Positions 1 to 9,506 of a stretch of DNA of 64,000 bases are shown here, in pieces (position 1 is the stretch's first letter; each line of letters opens with the position of its first letter). Source of the stretch: Candidatus Buchananbacteria bacterium (GTDB lineage Bacteria > Patescibacteriota > Patescibacteriia > 2-01-FULL-39-33); assembly GCA_903859075.1 (NCBI GenBank), contig CAIOLF010000046.1, positions 45,075 through 109,074 on the forward strand. The letters are read 5' to 3'. The notes below the pieces were generated by a model. The model was not told the DNA's origin. It searched no databases and worked only from the letters and a program-made list of their open reading frames with translations. Both the position numbers and the translations under genes were made by a program.

Positions 1-3
1 GAC

Positions 4-78
4 TGGTGTCCCCGCTAGGAGTCGAACCTAGATCCAGAGCTTAGAAGGCTCTTGTTCTATCCGTTGAACTACGGGGAC
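4..78 (-). tRNA. tRNA-Arg(TCT), mirror copy
   Basis: Exact mirror of the tRNA at 18849-18923: 7-bp acceptor stem, anticodon loop with TCT, and an encoded CCA end. It lies at the extreme edge of the window and probably duplicates a single real gene. Confidence 0.9.
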
Positions 79-126
79 AAAAAACTTTTAATACAACTAA
101 AATAATAACAAAAAAACCCGAAAAAG

Positions 127-1416
127 TCAAATACTTTGCCCCTTTTGCCCAGTATTTTTAATAAATGACAAATTCTTATAAATCCCGCCGAAGAGCTTGA
201 TAAAGATTATTAAAACCGCAAAACATAAAATTGCCCAGGCTAAATTAAGCGGAGCCAAAAAACTGTAAAAACTAATAAAGGCAATCAGCAGCCAAGCTAT
301 CTTCTTTTGCCATAAAAACATAAAGCTGAGCGGAATGATAAAGTGCCAAGGATAGGACAGGCACAACAGCAATAATGGCACCAGCAAAGAGGCCAGAGCG
401 CCGGCTCCGATGTCAGAGATTTTCCCTTTCCAAAACAATCTATAGATAAACAAATACAGCGCTAAAAAAATGATCAAAGAAACCATGACTCCCTCGGCCG
501 AGCTAAGCCAAGGGAAAAAATCATAAATCAGCAATTTGCCCCGGCCCATTCCTCCGCCGCTGCCGCCGATAAAAGCGGCCCTGATCATCGGCCAGAATTT
601 AAATCCTAAAATCAGCTTAAGCAATAAAAGAGAAACGCCACCGGTAATAACAAAATAAATAAATTTTCTGACAATATTCTTTTTGCCGCACCAAAAAGGC
701 AGCAGGAACCAGCCGTAGATTTTTACCAGTCCCGCCAAAGCGCCGAGCCAAACGCCGAATAATTCTTTTTTCTGGACATACCAAGCAGAAAGCAATAAAG
801 CGGCAATAAATATATCCGCGTGCGGCGTCGCCAGATTATTAAAGAGCAGCACCGGACAAAGCAAAAACAGATAAGCCAGCTGTTTTTTACCCGTTAATCT
901 GTAAATCAAATAAGCCGACCAAAGGTAGCCAGCCAGATTGAATATTTTAAGTCCTGCCAATCCCAGCCATAATTTATCTAGGGATATAAAATTAATCACC
1001 ACCATCGCCAGCTGCCACAACGGCCCGTAGGGACTGTAAATTTTGGTCCACCAGATATGATAAAAATACGATGAATACTGATCGGCCGGCAGATTAATTG
1101 GCAGTACCTCATAGGGTGAAGCGTGGTAAGAAGCGATCATCTTTCCGTCAAACAGATAGCGGAAAATATCATAGGAAGTTGTCGGCACGGAAAAAATAGC
1201 CAAGGCCATAACCGCTAGCGGCAGCAACCATAGCCAACGGGAAATCTTCTGTCTTAGAAACAGAAAAAATAAAACCGCAAAAATAAAACCGCTAATAATA
1301 TACCAAATAGAAGTGAACTCATACGTCGGCTTCTGAACGTATGAATTGAAAAAAATAATGAAATTAACAACCAGATAAGCAAAGCAAAAAAATAAACTGC
1401 TGATTTTTTTTATCAT
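127..1416 (-). CDS. GT87-like membrane glycosyltransferase, mirror copy
   Basis: Mirror copy of 17511-18800, identical in sequence; see that entry. A polytopic membrane protein of 429 residues with the features of a GT-C fold mannosyl- or hexosyltransferase. Confidence 0.6.
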   Translation of the reverse strand: MIKKISSLFFCFAYLVVNFIIFFNSYVQKPTYEFTSIWYIISGFIFAVLFFLFLRQKISRWLWLLPLAVMALAIFSVPTTSYDIFRYLFDGKMIASYHASPYEVLPINLPADQYSSYFYHIWWTKIYSPYGPLWQLAMVVINFISLDKLWLGLAGLKIFNLAGYLWSAYLIYRLTGKKQLAYLFLLCPVLLFNNLATPHADIFIAALLLSAWYVQKKELFGVWLGALAGLVKIYGWFLLPFWCGKKNIVRKFIYFVITGGVSLLLLKLILGFKFWPMIRAAFIGGSGGGMGRGKLLIYDFFPWLSSAEGVMVSLIIFLALYLFIYRLFWKGKISDIGAGALASLLVPLLLLCLSYPWHFIIPLSFMFLWQKKIAWLLIAFISFYSFLAPLNLAWAILCFAVLIIFIKLFGGIYKNLSFIKNTGQKGQSI

Positions 1417-1518
1417 GAGGAAGATTAAGCCCCAAAATTCGGAGTTTTAGCCGCTTCCAGGGGCGTTTTATAGATGAATTTTACCCTTATTTTTATTATT
1501 TTTCAAGCCGGCAACCCT

Positions 1519-1546
1519 TTGATTATCACCTAAATTATGCTAGAAT
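1519..1546 (+). promoter_or_regulatory. Putative promoter of isomerase gene, mirror copy
   Basis: TTGATT and TAGAAT lie 16 bases apart, and a TG dinucleotide one base before the -10 hexamer makes it an extended -10. The leader to the ATG at 1574 is about 20 bases without a clear ribosome binding site. Mirrored at 17381-17408. Confidence 0.45.
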
Positions 1547-1573
1547 AGACCTATTAAAACCTCACCCAATCTT

Positions 1574-2620
1574 ATGAAATCCAACCATAACCAAAAAGTG
1601 ATTGAATCCCTGCTGGCCCTGCCTGATCAGCTCTCTTCTGCCTGGCAGGAAGGGCAATTTCTCAACGTCAAAAAACTTAGCGGCACAAAATTCAAAAACA
1701 TCGTCTGCTGCGGCATGGGCGGCTCCAATCTGGCCATGGAGCTGGTGCGCTCGGTCTACGGCCACCAATTGAAGGTGCCGGTCGTTCTTGTGCGAAATTA
1801 CCATCTGCCTACATTTGCCGGCAAAGACAGTCTGATTATCATCTCCAGCTACTCCGGCACGACCGAGGAAACAATCTCCTGCCTGCGGGAAGCCCGCCCT
1901 AAGAAGCTTAAAATCTTCTGTCTTTCCACTGGCGGCGAAATAATCAGCCAAGCCAAGCGTTACAAATTGCCCTATTACTTGCTGGACCTAAAAAGCAACC
2001 CTTCCGGCCAGCCGCGCTATGGCATCAACTCGCAAATCGGCATTCTCATCGCTTTGCTAAGTAAGCTAAAAATTATCAGCGCTACCACTCGAGAAATAGA
2101 CGCTCTCTCCGCCAACCTAAAAAATCTCAACTTCTCTTATTGGAGCAAAAACGGCGAAGCCAACCCGGCCACTGATCTGGCAGCTCAGCTCGCCAACAAG
2201 AGCATCATCATCGTCTCAGCTCAATTCCTGGCCGCCAACGGCCACATCCTGGCCAATCAGATAAATGAAAGCGCCAAACAATTGGCCCATCCCTATCTTC
2301 TGCCGGAACTCAATCATCATCTGCTTGATGGCCTGGCCTTTCCCCGCTCTGTCTCCAAAGCGACAAAATTTGTTTTCCTTAATTCTTCCAACTACGAAAA
2401 TAATATCCATAAACGAACAGCCATAACTCAAAAGATATTGAGCCGGCAAAAAATTTCCTTTGTTAATCACTTCTCTCCCGCCTCCAGCCGCTTGGCCGCT
2501 GCGCTAGAAATATTGCTCTTCGGCTCCTGGGTCAGCTATTATCTCAGCGAAATCAATGGCGTCGATCCGACCGATGTTCCTTGGGTGAAATTTCTCAAAG
2601 CGGAACTTAAAAAAAATTAA
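1574..2620 (+). CDS. Bifunctional phosphoglucose/phosphomannose isomerase, mirror copy
   Basis: Mirror copy of 16307-17353, identical in sequence; see that entry. SIS-domain sugar-phosphate isomerase of 348 residues. Confidence 0.8.
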   Translation: MKSNHNQKVIESLLALPDQLSSAWQEGQFLNVKKLSGTKFKNIVCCGMGGSNLAMELVRSVYGHQLKVPVVLVRNYHLPTFAGKDSLIIISSYSGTTEETISCLREARPKKLKIFCLSTGGEIISQAKRYKLPYYLLDLKSNPSGQPRYGINSQIGILIALLSKLKIISATTREIDALSANLKNLNFSYWSKNGEANPATDLAAQLANKSIIIVSAQFLAANGHILANQINESAKQLAHPYLLPELNHHLLDGLAFPRSVSKATKFVFLNSSNYENNIHKRTAITQKILSRQKISFVNHFSPASSRLAAALEILLFGSWVSYYLSEINGVDPTDVPWVKFLKAELKKN

Positions 2621-2621
2621 G

Positions 2622-2730
2622 GTACTAATATACGAATTATGCTAATGAAACTAATGGATACTAATAATAAATTACTAAAAAATAATTCGTAACCATTCGT
2701 ATCATTAGTATCTATTAGTATATTAGTATC
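2622..2730. repeat. AT-rich intergenic palindrome, mirror copy
   Basis: Mirror of 16197-16305. The outer arms are TACTAATATAC and GTATATTAGTA. The same arms recur at 57274-57356 between unrelated genes. Confidence 0.8.
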
Positions 2731-2741
2731 TTTAATCCCTT

Positions 2742-4361
2742 ATGTTGACTTTTAAGAAAATTAATCATCAGCTGATCAATAACCAGTTCCTTGCCGGATT
2801 GGTTGTTTTTTTAATCTCGCTTATCATCTTTTCTTATCTGCAATTTTATCCCGGCATCAACGACCCGGATGCCTTTTACCACGTCAAAATTGCCCAGCTG
2901 ATGAGCCAGCGGGGACTGATTACCGATTTCCCCTGGATGCAATTTTCCACCTGGAAAGACGGCTTTGTCGACCACCATTTCCTCTACCACGTGCTGCTGA
3001 TACCCTTTGTCAGTTTTTTGCCGCCGCTTATCGGCGGAAAAATCTTTCAGATCATTCTCTGCTCTTTAGCCGTACTCGCCTTTTATTGGATGTTAAAAAA
3101 ACTAAAAATCAAAGCCGCTTTCTGGTTTACTCTCGTCTTATTCCTGGCGCCATCGCTGCTCTTTCGCGTCAGCTTGGTCAAGGCGCAGCCGCTATCGCTG
3201 ATAATCCTTTTTATCGGCTTGCATTTTATTTTCAATAAAAAACATTTTTCGCTTTTTTTAACCTCGCTGATTTACGTCCTGAGCTACGGCGGCTGGATTT
3301 TGCTGCCGATTTTTTCCGTGCTTTACGCGCTGGTCGCGGCCTTTGATCAAGCGCTCCAATCCCTGCCCCAATTGCCCAAAAGCTACTGGCGCGCCGGCTG
3401 GCAACTGCTGCTTCGCTCATTAAAAAATTTATTCTCTTCCAAACTGTTTTGGCCGCTGGCCGCCTTTTCCGGCGCGGCCGCCGGACTGATTATCAACCCT
3501 TTCTTCCCGCAGAATATTAATTTTTACTGGGTGCATATTTTCAAAATCGGCCTAATCAACTATCAAAAATACGTCGGCGTCGGCGGCGAATGGTATCCGC
3601 TGAACTTTTCCGATTTGGCCTACCACGCGCTTATCCCTTTACTGCTGGCGACTATCGGGGCCGGCCTGCTGTTGTTTTATTTCCGCTCCAGCCGCACCCC
3701 GGCCAAATTCTTCCTACTAAGTTCTTTTTTGCTACTGCTTTTGACGCTTAAATCACAACGAAATATTGAATACTTAATTCCTTTTTTGGTCGCTTCCGCC
3801 GCCGGCTCGCTTAATCTTTTCTGGGAAAACCAGCAGGCCCAAAACTGCCTGCTTCAGCTGGCCGGCAAGCTGAAAAAACTTTTTCCTGAAGCTTGGGTCA
3901 AAAAAACTGCCTGGTCGTTGGCTATCGTCATGCTTCTTTGTCTGGGAATTTTCTGCTTAGTTGACGCCAAAAAAAGATTAACGGACACCTCATTTTCCTT
4001 TGACTATTTAGGCGGCGCTTCGCGCTATCTGGCGAGCCACAGCCAGCCGCGCGATCTGGTGCTAAACAGCAACTGGTCCTATTTCCCGATGCTGTTTTAT
4101 CATAATGACAAAAATTATTACGTCATCGGGCTTGATCCGACATTCATGTATCTCTATGATAAAAATCTGCAGAAAAAGATGATTGATATTACTTTGGGTA
4201 AGAGATATGAAGAGGCCTACGGAATCATTAAAAATGAATTGCGGGCAAAATACGTCCAAGTGGAAGCGAAGAATACCCTGTTCAAAAGCATCTTGGATAA
4301 TAACTTCAAATTCAAGAAGGTTTATGAAGACGGTGAAGGAGCGATTTATGAAGTGCTATAA
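2742..4361 (+). CDS. STT3-like GT-C glycosyltransferase, mirror copy
   Basis: Mirror copy of 14566-16185, identical in sequence; see that entry. Polytopic membrane protein of 539 residues with a DPDAFYH motif in the first external loop. Confidence 0.6.
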   Translation: MLTFKKINHQLINNQFLAGLVVFLISLIIFSYLQFYPGINDPDAFYHVKIAQLMSQRGLITDFPWMQFSTWKDGFVDHHFLYHVLLIPFVSFLPPLIGGKIFQIILCSLAVLAFYWMLKKLKIKAAFWFTLVLFLAPSLLFRVSLVKAQPLSLIILFIGLHFIFNKKHFSLFLTSLIYVLSYGGWILLPIFSVLYALVAAFDQALQSLPQLPKSYWRAGWQLLLRSLKNLFSSKLFWPLAAFSGAAAGLIINPFFPQNINFYWVHIFKIGLINYQKYVGVGGEWYPLNFSDLAYHALIPLLLATIGAGLLLFYFRSSRTPAKFFLLSSFLLLLLTLKSQRNIEYLIPFLVASAAGSLNLFWENQQAQNCLLQLAGKLKKLFPEAWVKKTAWSLAIVMLLCLGIFCLVDAKKRLTDTSFSFDYLGGASRYLASHSQPRDLVLNSNWSYFPMLFYHNDKNYYVIGLDPTFMYLYDKNLQKKMIDITLGKRYEEAYGIIKNELRAKYVQVEAKNTLFKSILDNNFKFKKVYEDGEGAIYEVL

Positions 4362-4373
4362 TGTCCAAAACTA

Positions 4374-4402
4374 TTGACAAAACACAAAAAGTATGCTATA
4401 AT
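4374..4402 (+). promoter_or_regulatory. Consensus sigma-70 promoter, mirror copy
   Basis: TTGACA, a 17-base spacer and TATAAT: a perfect vegetative promoter for the small secreted protein gene at 4551. Mirrored at 14525-14553. The predicted leader is about 140 bases and contains a hairpin (GTCGACTGCC / GGCAGCGAC, one bulged base) just before the ribosome binding site. Confidence 0.85.
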
Positions 4403-4550
4403 TATATTTATACTACCTTATTAGCAAATCTGTGATTTTAGCTAAAATATAATAAATAATCCCAAAGTAGCTAAGATTATAGGTTTGGAAATAATGTAAT
4501 CAACAGTACAAATGGTCGACTGCCAAAGGCAGCGACTTAGGGAGAATACA

Positions 4551-4940
4551 ATGAAAATGAGTTCTTTCGCGATCCTGGCTGCTCTGGCGATGATCCTGGC
4601 ACTGGGCAGTGGCTGTGCCACCAGCGGGCCGGAATACGAGCGGAGCGCCTTTCATCAGGTCGTCGCCGGCCTTGACCACCCTCTTCGTGAGGGCGTGGTC
4701 GAAAACGGGCGTGACTATTCGGTAACCGTTTCAATCGACGGTGGCCCAGAGAAGTCGATTCCGGCCAGGTGTTTTACCACAATGTGCGCTCATGCCAATG
4801 CTAAATCGCACTTCGTGGTGAAGGCGGGATCAAGAGTCGTCTATGACGGCTACTACCCCATCTACAACGAACCCCTGGGCCACCTGTACGTGATGCCCGG
4901 GGGAAAAGGCATGGATACCGGCTGGATCTTCGGGATCTAG
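4551..4940 (+). CDS. Small secreted or lipoprotein-like protein, mirror copy
   Basis: Mirror copy of 13987-14376, identical in sequence; see that entry for the start choice and signal peptide. Confidence 0.65.
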   Translation: MKMSSFAILAALAMILALGSGCATSGPEYERSAFHQVVAGLDHPLREGVVENGRDYSVTVSIDGGPEKSIPARCFTTMCAHANAKSHFVVKAGSRVVYDGYYPIYNEPLGHLYVMPGGKGMDTGWIFGI

Positions 4941-4960
4941 CCACAACCGTAAAACAAAAC

Positions 4961-5001
4961 CGCGGCGGGAAGCATGTTTGCGCTTCCCGCCGCGTTTCCT
5001 T
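4961..5001. terminator. Bidirectional terminator, mirror copy
   Basis: A 13-bp GC-rich stem (CGCGGCGGGAAGC and its complement) with an 8-base loop and flanking T/A tracts, between the convergent genes ending at 4940 and 5016. Mirror of 13926-13966. Confidence 0.85.
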
Positions 5002-5015
5002 TTCAAAAAATAATT

Positions 5016-5447
5016 TTATCCGGCCGTGCCCCCGGCAGCTGTCTTGCCAATCTGAGCGATTACGAAAGAGGTAATGGCATAAGCCATAAAAATAATCACA
5101 ATGGCGACAACGCCCTGAATGATGGTCTTTCTGGCTTTGGTAATTTTAGTTTCATCGCCTTGAGCCATCATCCACATGAATCCGGCGTAAATAACGATGA
5201 GCACGAACACAACGCCGAGCAGTCCCAGTAAGACCCCAACCACATTGCCGATGGTCTTCGGCAGATTGGCGCCCTCACCGCCTAATTGCTGAAGTCCAGT
5301 GGCCGTAAGATTTCCTTCTATATTGGTCACAATATCGGCCGAGGCCGGATGTACCAGGCCTAGCCCCAAAACCGGCACGGCCAGGAACATAACCACCATC
5401 AGAAAAGAAAATAGATGTTTTCTCTTTTCCTTTAATAATTTTTTCAT
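5016..5447 (-). CDS. T4SS pilin-like protein 5, mirror copy
   Basis: Mirror copy of 13480-13911; see that entry. Confidence 0.75.
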   Translation of the reverse strand: MKKLLKEKRKHLFSFLMVVMFLAVPVLGLGLVHPASADIVTNIEGNLTATGLQQLGGEGANLPKTIGNVVGVLLGLLGVVFVLIVIYAGFMWMMAQGDETKITKARKTIIQGVVAIVIIFMAYAITSFVIAQIGKTAAGGTAG

Positions 5448-5549
5448 AGCTTTTTAGTTAATTTTATATTAATTATTTATTTTTACTTTCAATCACTTAG
5501 GCGGACTGCCGCCTAAGCCATGAAAACAATCTATCTAAACTAGAAGATT

Positions 5550-5942
5550 CTATCTGAACTTGAAAATATTGACCACAAACGACGTAATACCATAAGAAAG
5601 CATGACAATAATAAACCCAGTGAGTGCCGTAATGATTATATTGCGAGCTGATTTTATTTTTGTCTCGTCGCCGCGAGCCAGCATCCACATTACTCCGGCA
5701 TAAATCGTCAAGACCAGAAAAAGAACTCCGATACCGGCCAGCACTGTTTTAATCACATTGCCGACAAAACTCGGCAGACTGGTCGATCTATCCAGACCGG
5801 TGCCGGCGACCGCTCTCCTCAGTCCGGAAATCGGATTTACCGTGTCCGCGGCATAAACGGCGGTAAAACAAAAAATCCCTACAAGCAGAAAAAACAGCAA
5901 GGTGCTCAAAAAACGATAATTGATTTTATTTTTCCAAAGCAT
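5550..5942 (-). CDS. T4SS pilin-like protein 4, mirror copy
   Basis: Mirror copy of 12985-13377; see that entry, including the ATG chosen over an upstream TTG. Confidence 0.7.
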   Translation of the reverse strand: MLWKNKINYRFLSTLLFFLLVGIFCFTAVYAADTVNPISGLRRAVAGTGLDRSTSLPSFVGNVIKTVLAGIGVLFLVLTIYAGVMWMLARGDETKIKSARNIIITALTGFIIVMLSYGITSFVVNIFKFR

Positions 5943-5999
5943 TTTTCTGGGTTTAATCAAGGGGGGCGTAAAAACGCCCCCTTTGTTAAATTATATTTA

Positions 6000-6377
6000 T
6001 TACACTGTGGCGTTGCTCTGGGCAGCCAAGCTGCCAATAACAAATTGGGCGATGGCGAAAGCGGCAAAAATAACCACCAAACCGATAATACCGGCGATGA
6101 TGAGTTTTTTGGCTTTGGTCACCTTTTCTTCGTTGCCGGCAGCAGTCATCCACATAAAACCGCCGTAAAGGATGATAAGAACCGCTACGACGCCGAGCAA
6201 TCCCATAATGACATTGACGATGCCGCCAATCATCGGGACAAATTCCGCAGTGCCGCCTCCGGCTGCTTCTCTGAAATTTGTAAAGTTCTCACTTTGGGCA
6301 AAAACGATGGCTGGCATAATGAAGGCCATAACAGCCGCGGAAATCGCAGAAATCTTAATTAAAGCTAATTTTTTCAT
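6000..6377 (-). CDS. T4SS pilin-like protein 3, mirror copy
   Basis: Mirror copy of 12550-12927; see that entry. Confidence 0.75.
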   Translation of the reverse strand: MKKLALIKISAISAAVMAFIMPAIVFAQSENFTNFREAAGGGTAEFVPMIGGIVNVIMGLLGVVAVLIILYGGFMWMTAAGNEEKVTKAKKLIIAGIIGLVVIFAAFAIAQFVIGSLAAQSNATV

Positions 6378-6522
6378 GTTGTCACCCCCTTTCTTGGCCT
6401 CGCTTTATAAAAAAAATTATTAGCGAGAGTTGTTATTTATATACTAATTATAAAACATTCTGCTGATTTAAGCCACTATTTATCCACACTAAAACAAAAA
6501 AAATGCGCCTAATTTGGAGCAA

Positions 6523-6888
6523 TTATCTCGCCGAAGCTCCCGGCGTCGGATAGCCGAAGGCGTTGAAAACAAGCACCAAGATGCTATAAGAGGCAAAAAT
6601 AATCACCAGACCGGCCACCGCCCAGATCATGGTTTTTTTGGCTTTGGTAATCTTTCCGGCATCGCCGCCGGAAGTCATCCAAGTAAATCCCGCCCAAATA
6701 AAAGCCAGTAAAGCGATTACGCCCAACATTCCCAGCGTGACATTGAGGGCATTGCTTAGCATCGCCGATAAGTCCGCTGCCGGAGCTGCCGGATGATAAG
6801 TAACGCTGTCCGCCTGGGCATGGACCGTACCGGCAAACGCTAGCCAGGAAACAGTCGAGGTAAACGATGCTAAGAAAAATTTCTTCAT
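6523..6888 (-). CDS. T4SS pilin-like protein 2, mirror copy
   Basis: Mirror copy of 12039-12404; see that entry. Confidence 0.75.
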   Translation of the reverse strand: MKKFFLASFTSTVSWLAFAGTVHAQADSVTYHPAAPAADLSAMLSNALNVTLGMLGVIALLAFIWAGFTWMTSGGDAGKITKAKKTMIWAVAGLVIIFASYSILVLVFNAFGYPTPGASAR

Positions 6889-6895
6889 AGAATAA

Positions 6896-7375
6896 TTATT
6901 GGCCGCCGCACTTATACGTCTGCAAACTGCTGCTTTTTGTCATTGCGCTCAAAGCGCTAGGAAAAGCGCCGGAAGGAGAGCTGCCGTAGAAAGCAAAAAC
7001 TAAAGTGTTGGCCAAGGTCCAAGAAGCAAAAATTATCAGCAGGCCGACCAGAGTGGCAATGATGATATTTTTCCCCATAGTAATGCGATCGCTGCCATAA
7101 GCGGTGATCATTATGATGCCGCCGATAATAAACATCAAAATGGCAATCGCTCCCGAGAAAGAAACAATCATGTCCGACGCATTAACGCCCACCTGAATTA
7201 GATCGCAGGGGGTGCAATTGCCGGTGCCAATGCAGCCAGGGCTGACCCCTTGCATTAAGTAGGCGCCGCTGCCTGCGCCGCCTTCGTCCGCAGCGCCAGC
7301 CGCTGAGGCCAAAAAAACATTAGCGCCAAGAATCAGGCTCATAACGATTAACATTGTCGCTGCTATTTTTTTCAT
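6896..7375 (-). CDS. T4SS pilin-like protein 1 (cysteine-containing), mirror copy
   Basis: Mirror copy of 11552-12031; see that entry. Confidence 0.7.
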   Translation of the reverse strand: MKKIAATMLIVMSLILGANVFLASAAGAADEGGAGSGAYLMQGVSPGCIGTGNCTPCDLIQVGVNASDMIVSFSGAIAILMFIIGGIIMITAYGSDRITMGKNIIIATLVGLLIIFASWTLANTLVFAFYGSSPSGAFPSALSAMTKSSSLQTYKCGGQ

Positions 7376-7388
7376 AAGTCAAGGTTAC

Positions 7389-8807
7389 TTATTTTTTCGC
7401 CGGCGGGATCGGATCGGGAAGATTCTGCTCAGTGTCCACCGTCTGGGCGATTTTTTCCAACGCTATGCTCAGAATATCTTTTATCTGCCTGGGATCGGTT
7501 GCCGCCAGATATTTGTCGATCATCTCCGCGAAAGCGGCTTCGGCTGCCTTCGGCTCTTTGCCCTTATACCAAGTCTTGGCCGTCAAAATCTGGGAAACTG
7601 AAGGGTATAAATCCTGATCTTCGATTTGCTTTTCGATTAATTTTTTGAGCGCCGTCGGACGCTTGGTCTTGTCTAAGAATTTTTTGGCCTCCGCGTCCTT
7701 GGTGGTGGCAAAAAGCACAAAATCCCAGGCTTCATCTTTATATTTCGTTTTTTTAGAAACCGACTCCACCCAATAATCGGCATAATTAGCCGTGGGGTTG
7801 CCGGGAATCTGGGGGATCGGCGCGATAGTAAAATTAAGCTTGGGAGCGCGAGCCCGGATAATCGGAATTTGAAAATTATAATCAAGGATAAAAGCCGTTT
7901 TTCCCGAAAGAAAAGTCTCAAAAGCGCTGCTGGCCATGGAGCCGTTCCAGCTGTAAACGCCCTTTAAGGGATTGGCAAAATCAGTATAAAACTGCAAAGC
8001 TACCTGTCCCTCGCTCTCCTTCTCGCCCTTTTTGGGAGTAAAAAATGTCGGTTGTCCCAAGGGGCCGGCCATCTGGGCGCCGTTCTGCATCATTAAGACG
8101 GAAAGGATGTCAAAACTTTGCTCGACGTTGGCGCCGGTACCCAAGGCCGCGCCCGAGAGAATAATATTATTATCCTGATCTATCTTGGTTATTTTTTGGA
8201 CTGCCTGCTGAAATGATTTCCAATCAGCCGGCACCTGGGAGATTCCGGCCTGATTAAGAATGTCTTTATTATAAAACATTATCAAACTCTCCAAGCTCAG
8301 CGGCAAGCCGTAGACTTGCTGACGCAAAATAACGTCATCAGCGACAGTATCAGCGAACAATTCTTTAAGCTGACGCAGGCTGGGCGTCGGTGAAGTCTTG
8401 AGAGTGACAACCGTTTCCTTTTTAATCGTGCCTTGAATTTCTGAATAAGCCATGGTTAACTGGGACGGCATCGGCTCGATCTTGGCCTGATAACTTCTTA
8501 TCCAACTCTGAGGGATGGAGAAAATGTCCGGCCCGCGATCCTCGGCTAAAGCATTTAAAAGCTCCGTCTCGTACTCCTCATAACGGAATTTGCGGTAATT
8601 AATCCTGATATTGGGGTGAGCCGTCTGATAATCCTTGATAATATCAGTAAAAGAATCGTCATCATCCCAAACACGCCAATAATTAAGAGTGATATCTTTC
8701 ATTTTTTCCTGGGTCTGCTGATCCTGGAGCTTGCAGCCGAAGCCGGAAGTTATTAAGAAAACGGCTATGAGCGATAAACTTAATATGCGGGAATAGCTAT
8801 TCTTCAT
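7389..8807 (-). CDS. Extracellular solute-binding lipoprotein, mirror copy
   Basis: Mirror copy of 10120-11538; see that entry. Confidence 0.8.
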   Translation of the reverse strand: MKNSYSRILSLSLIAVFLITSGFGCKLQDQQTQEKMKDITLNYWRVWDDDDSFTDIIKDYQTAHPNIRINYRKFRYEEYETELLNALAEDRGPDIFSIPQSWIRSYQAKIEPMPSQLTMAYSEIQGTIKKETVVTLKTSPTPSLRQLKELFADTVADDVILRQQVYGLPLSLESLIMFYNKDILNQAGISQVPADWKSFQQAVQKITKIDQDNNIILSGAALGTGANVEQSFDILSVLMMQNGAQMAGPLGQPTFFTPKKGEKESEGQVALQFYTDFANPLKGVYSWNGSMASSAFETFLSGKTAFILDYNFQIPIIRARAPKLNFTIAPIPQIPGNPTANYADYWVESVSKKTKYKDEAWDFVLFATTKDAEAKKFLDKTKRPTALKKLIEKQIEDQDLYPSVSQILTAKTWYKGKEPKAAEAAFAEMIDKYLAATDPRQIKDILSIALEKIAQTVDTEQNLPDPIPPAKK

Positions 8808-8811
8808 AAAA

Positions 8812-8856
8812 ATGTCTTAAATTATAATGTCTTAAATTATAATGTCTTAAATTATA
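8812..8856. repeat. Three 15-base tandem repeats, mirror copy
   Basis: Mirror of 10071-10115: three exact units of ATGTCTTAAATTATA immediately upstream of the solute-binding protein gene. Confidence 0.9.
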
Positions 8857-8904
8857 AAAAATGCCCTAAATGATCGTGCCTGGCCTCAGCAATTCATTAA
8901 TTTT

Positions 8905-8913
8905 ATTATAGCA
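8905..8913 (-). promoter_or_regulatory. Extended -10 promoter element, mirror copy
   Basis: Mirror of 10014-10022: TGC followed by TATAAT on the minus strand. Confidence 0.5.
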
Positions 8914-8942
8914 TATTTACGCGTATAATAAAAAATATCTCC

Positions 8943-8971
8943 TTGACAAAAATAAAGTCGCCTTGTATACT
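8943..8971 (+). promoter_or_regulatory. Near-consensus promoter, mirror copy
   Basis: TTGACA, 17 bases, TATACT. It drives the small protein gene at 9031; mirror of 9956-9984. Confidence 0.85.
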
Positions 8972-9030
8972 AATTTTTGGTCGCTCAGTACAGGCGGCTG
9001 TAGTGTAAGTCAAATCAAGGAGAAATAGGC

Positions 9031-9420
9031 ATGGCGAGTAAAAAGACGAATGTATGGGAAACAATCATGGCCTCGTTAAATGAGGACGAGGACGCCGCGG
9101 TCTGGCAAAAGCTGCCCAAGGACGATGATGCCGGACTGCCTAGCGGGATCCACGCCTGGCAAATCAACTTGGCCCTAATGAGAATAATCCGGGCCAGTGA
9201 TCCGCCCAAACGCCTGCACCGGCGCCTGGTGCTCGCGGTAATCCATAACTCGGCCATTAACGCCGACGAGACGCAGTATCGGGCTGAGGCGGCCAAAGTC
9301 ATCCGGCTGCTCTTGGGCCGAGAATTGCTGCAAGACGCCCTCGATGAGGCAGTCGGCGACAAGCGAGACAACTTGGCCGCTCTTCGAGACGAAGTTATCC
9401 AATTGGACGTGGGGAAGTAG
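9031..9420 (+). CDS. Unknown 129-residue soluble protein, mirror copy
   Basis: Mirror copy of 9507-9896; see that entry. Confidence 0.65.
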   Translation: MASKKTNVWETIMASLNEDEDAAVWQKLPKDDDAGLPSGIHAWQINLALMRIIRASDPPKRLHRRLVLAVIHNSAINADETQYRAEAAKVIRLLLGRELLQDALDEAVGDKRDNLAALRDEVIQLDVGK

Positions 9421-9451
9421 AACGACGGGGATACCTCCCTTATGACACAAA

Positions 9452-9475
9452 AGGTTCGGACTTAAGTCCGAACCT
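9452..9475. terminator. Hairpin terminator at the palindrome centre
   Basis: AGGTTCGGAC and its complement flank the central TTAA, with A and T tracts on both sides, so the unit reads as a rho-independent terminator in both directions. The dyad axis at 9463/9464 is also the axis of the whole 18.9-kb palindrome. A short natural hairpin here would have offered the self-priming or fold-back point that created the mirror arm; where the natural hairpin ends and the artefact begins cannot be told. Confidence 0.7.
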
Positions 9476-9506
9476 TTTGTGTCATAAGGGAGGTATCCCC
9501 GTCGTT

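Larger units (their letters stand above)
1..9463. repeat. Left arm of 18.9-kb perfect palindrome (probable artefact)
   Basis: This arm is the exact reverse complement of 9464-18926: position n pairs with 18927-n, and all translated genes in the two arms are identical residue for residue. The outer edge falls on base 1, three bases outside a tRNA gene, so the palindrome cannot be followed further left. Perfect identity over 9.4 kb and the pivot at a hairpin terminator point to a fold-back template or assembly artefact. Gene entries in this arm are kept short; see the mirror copies in the right arm. Confidence 0.97.
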
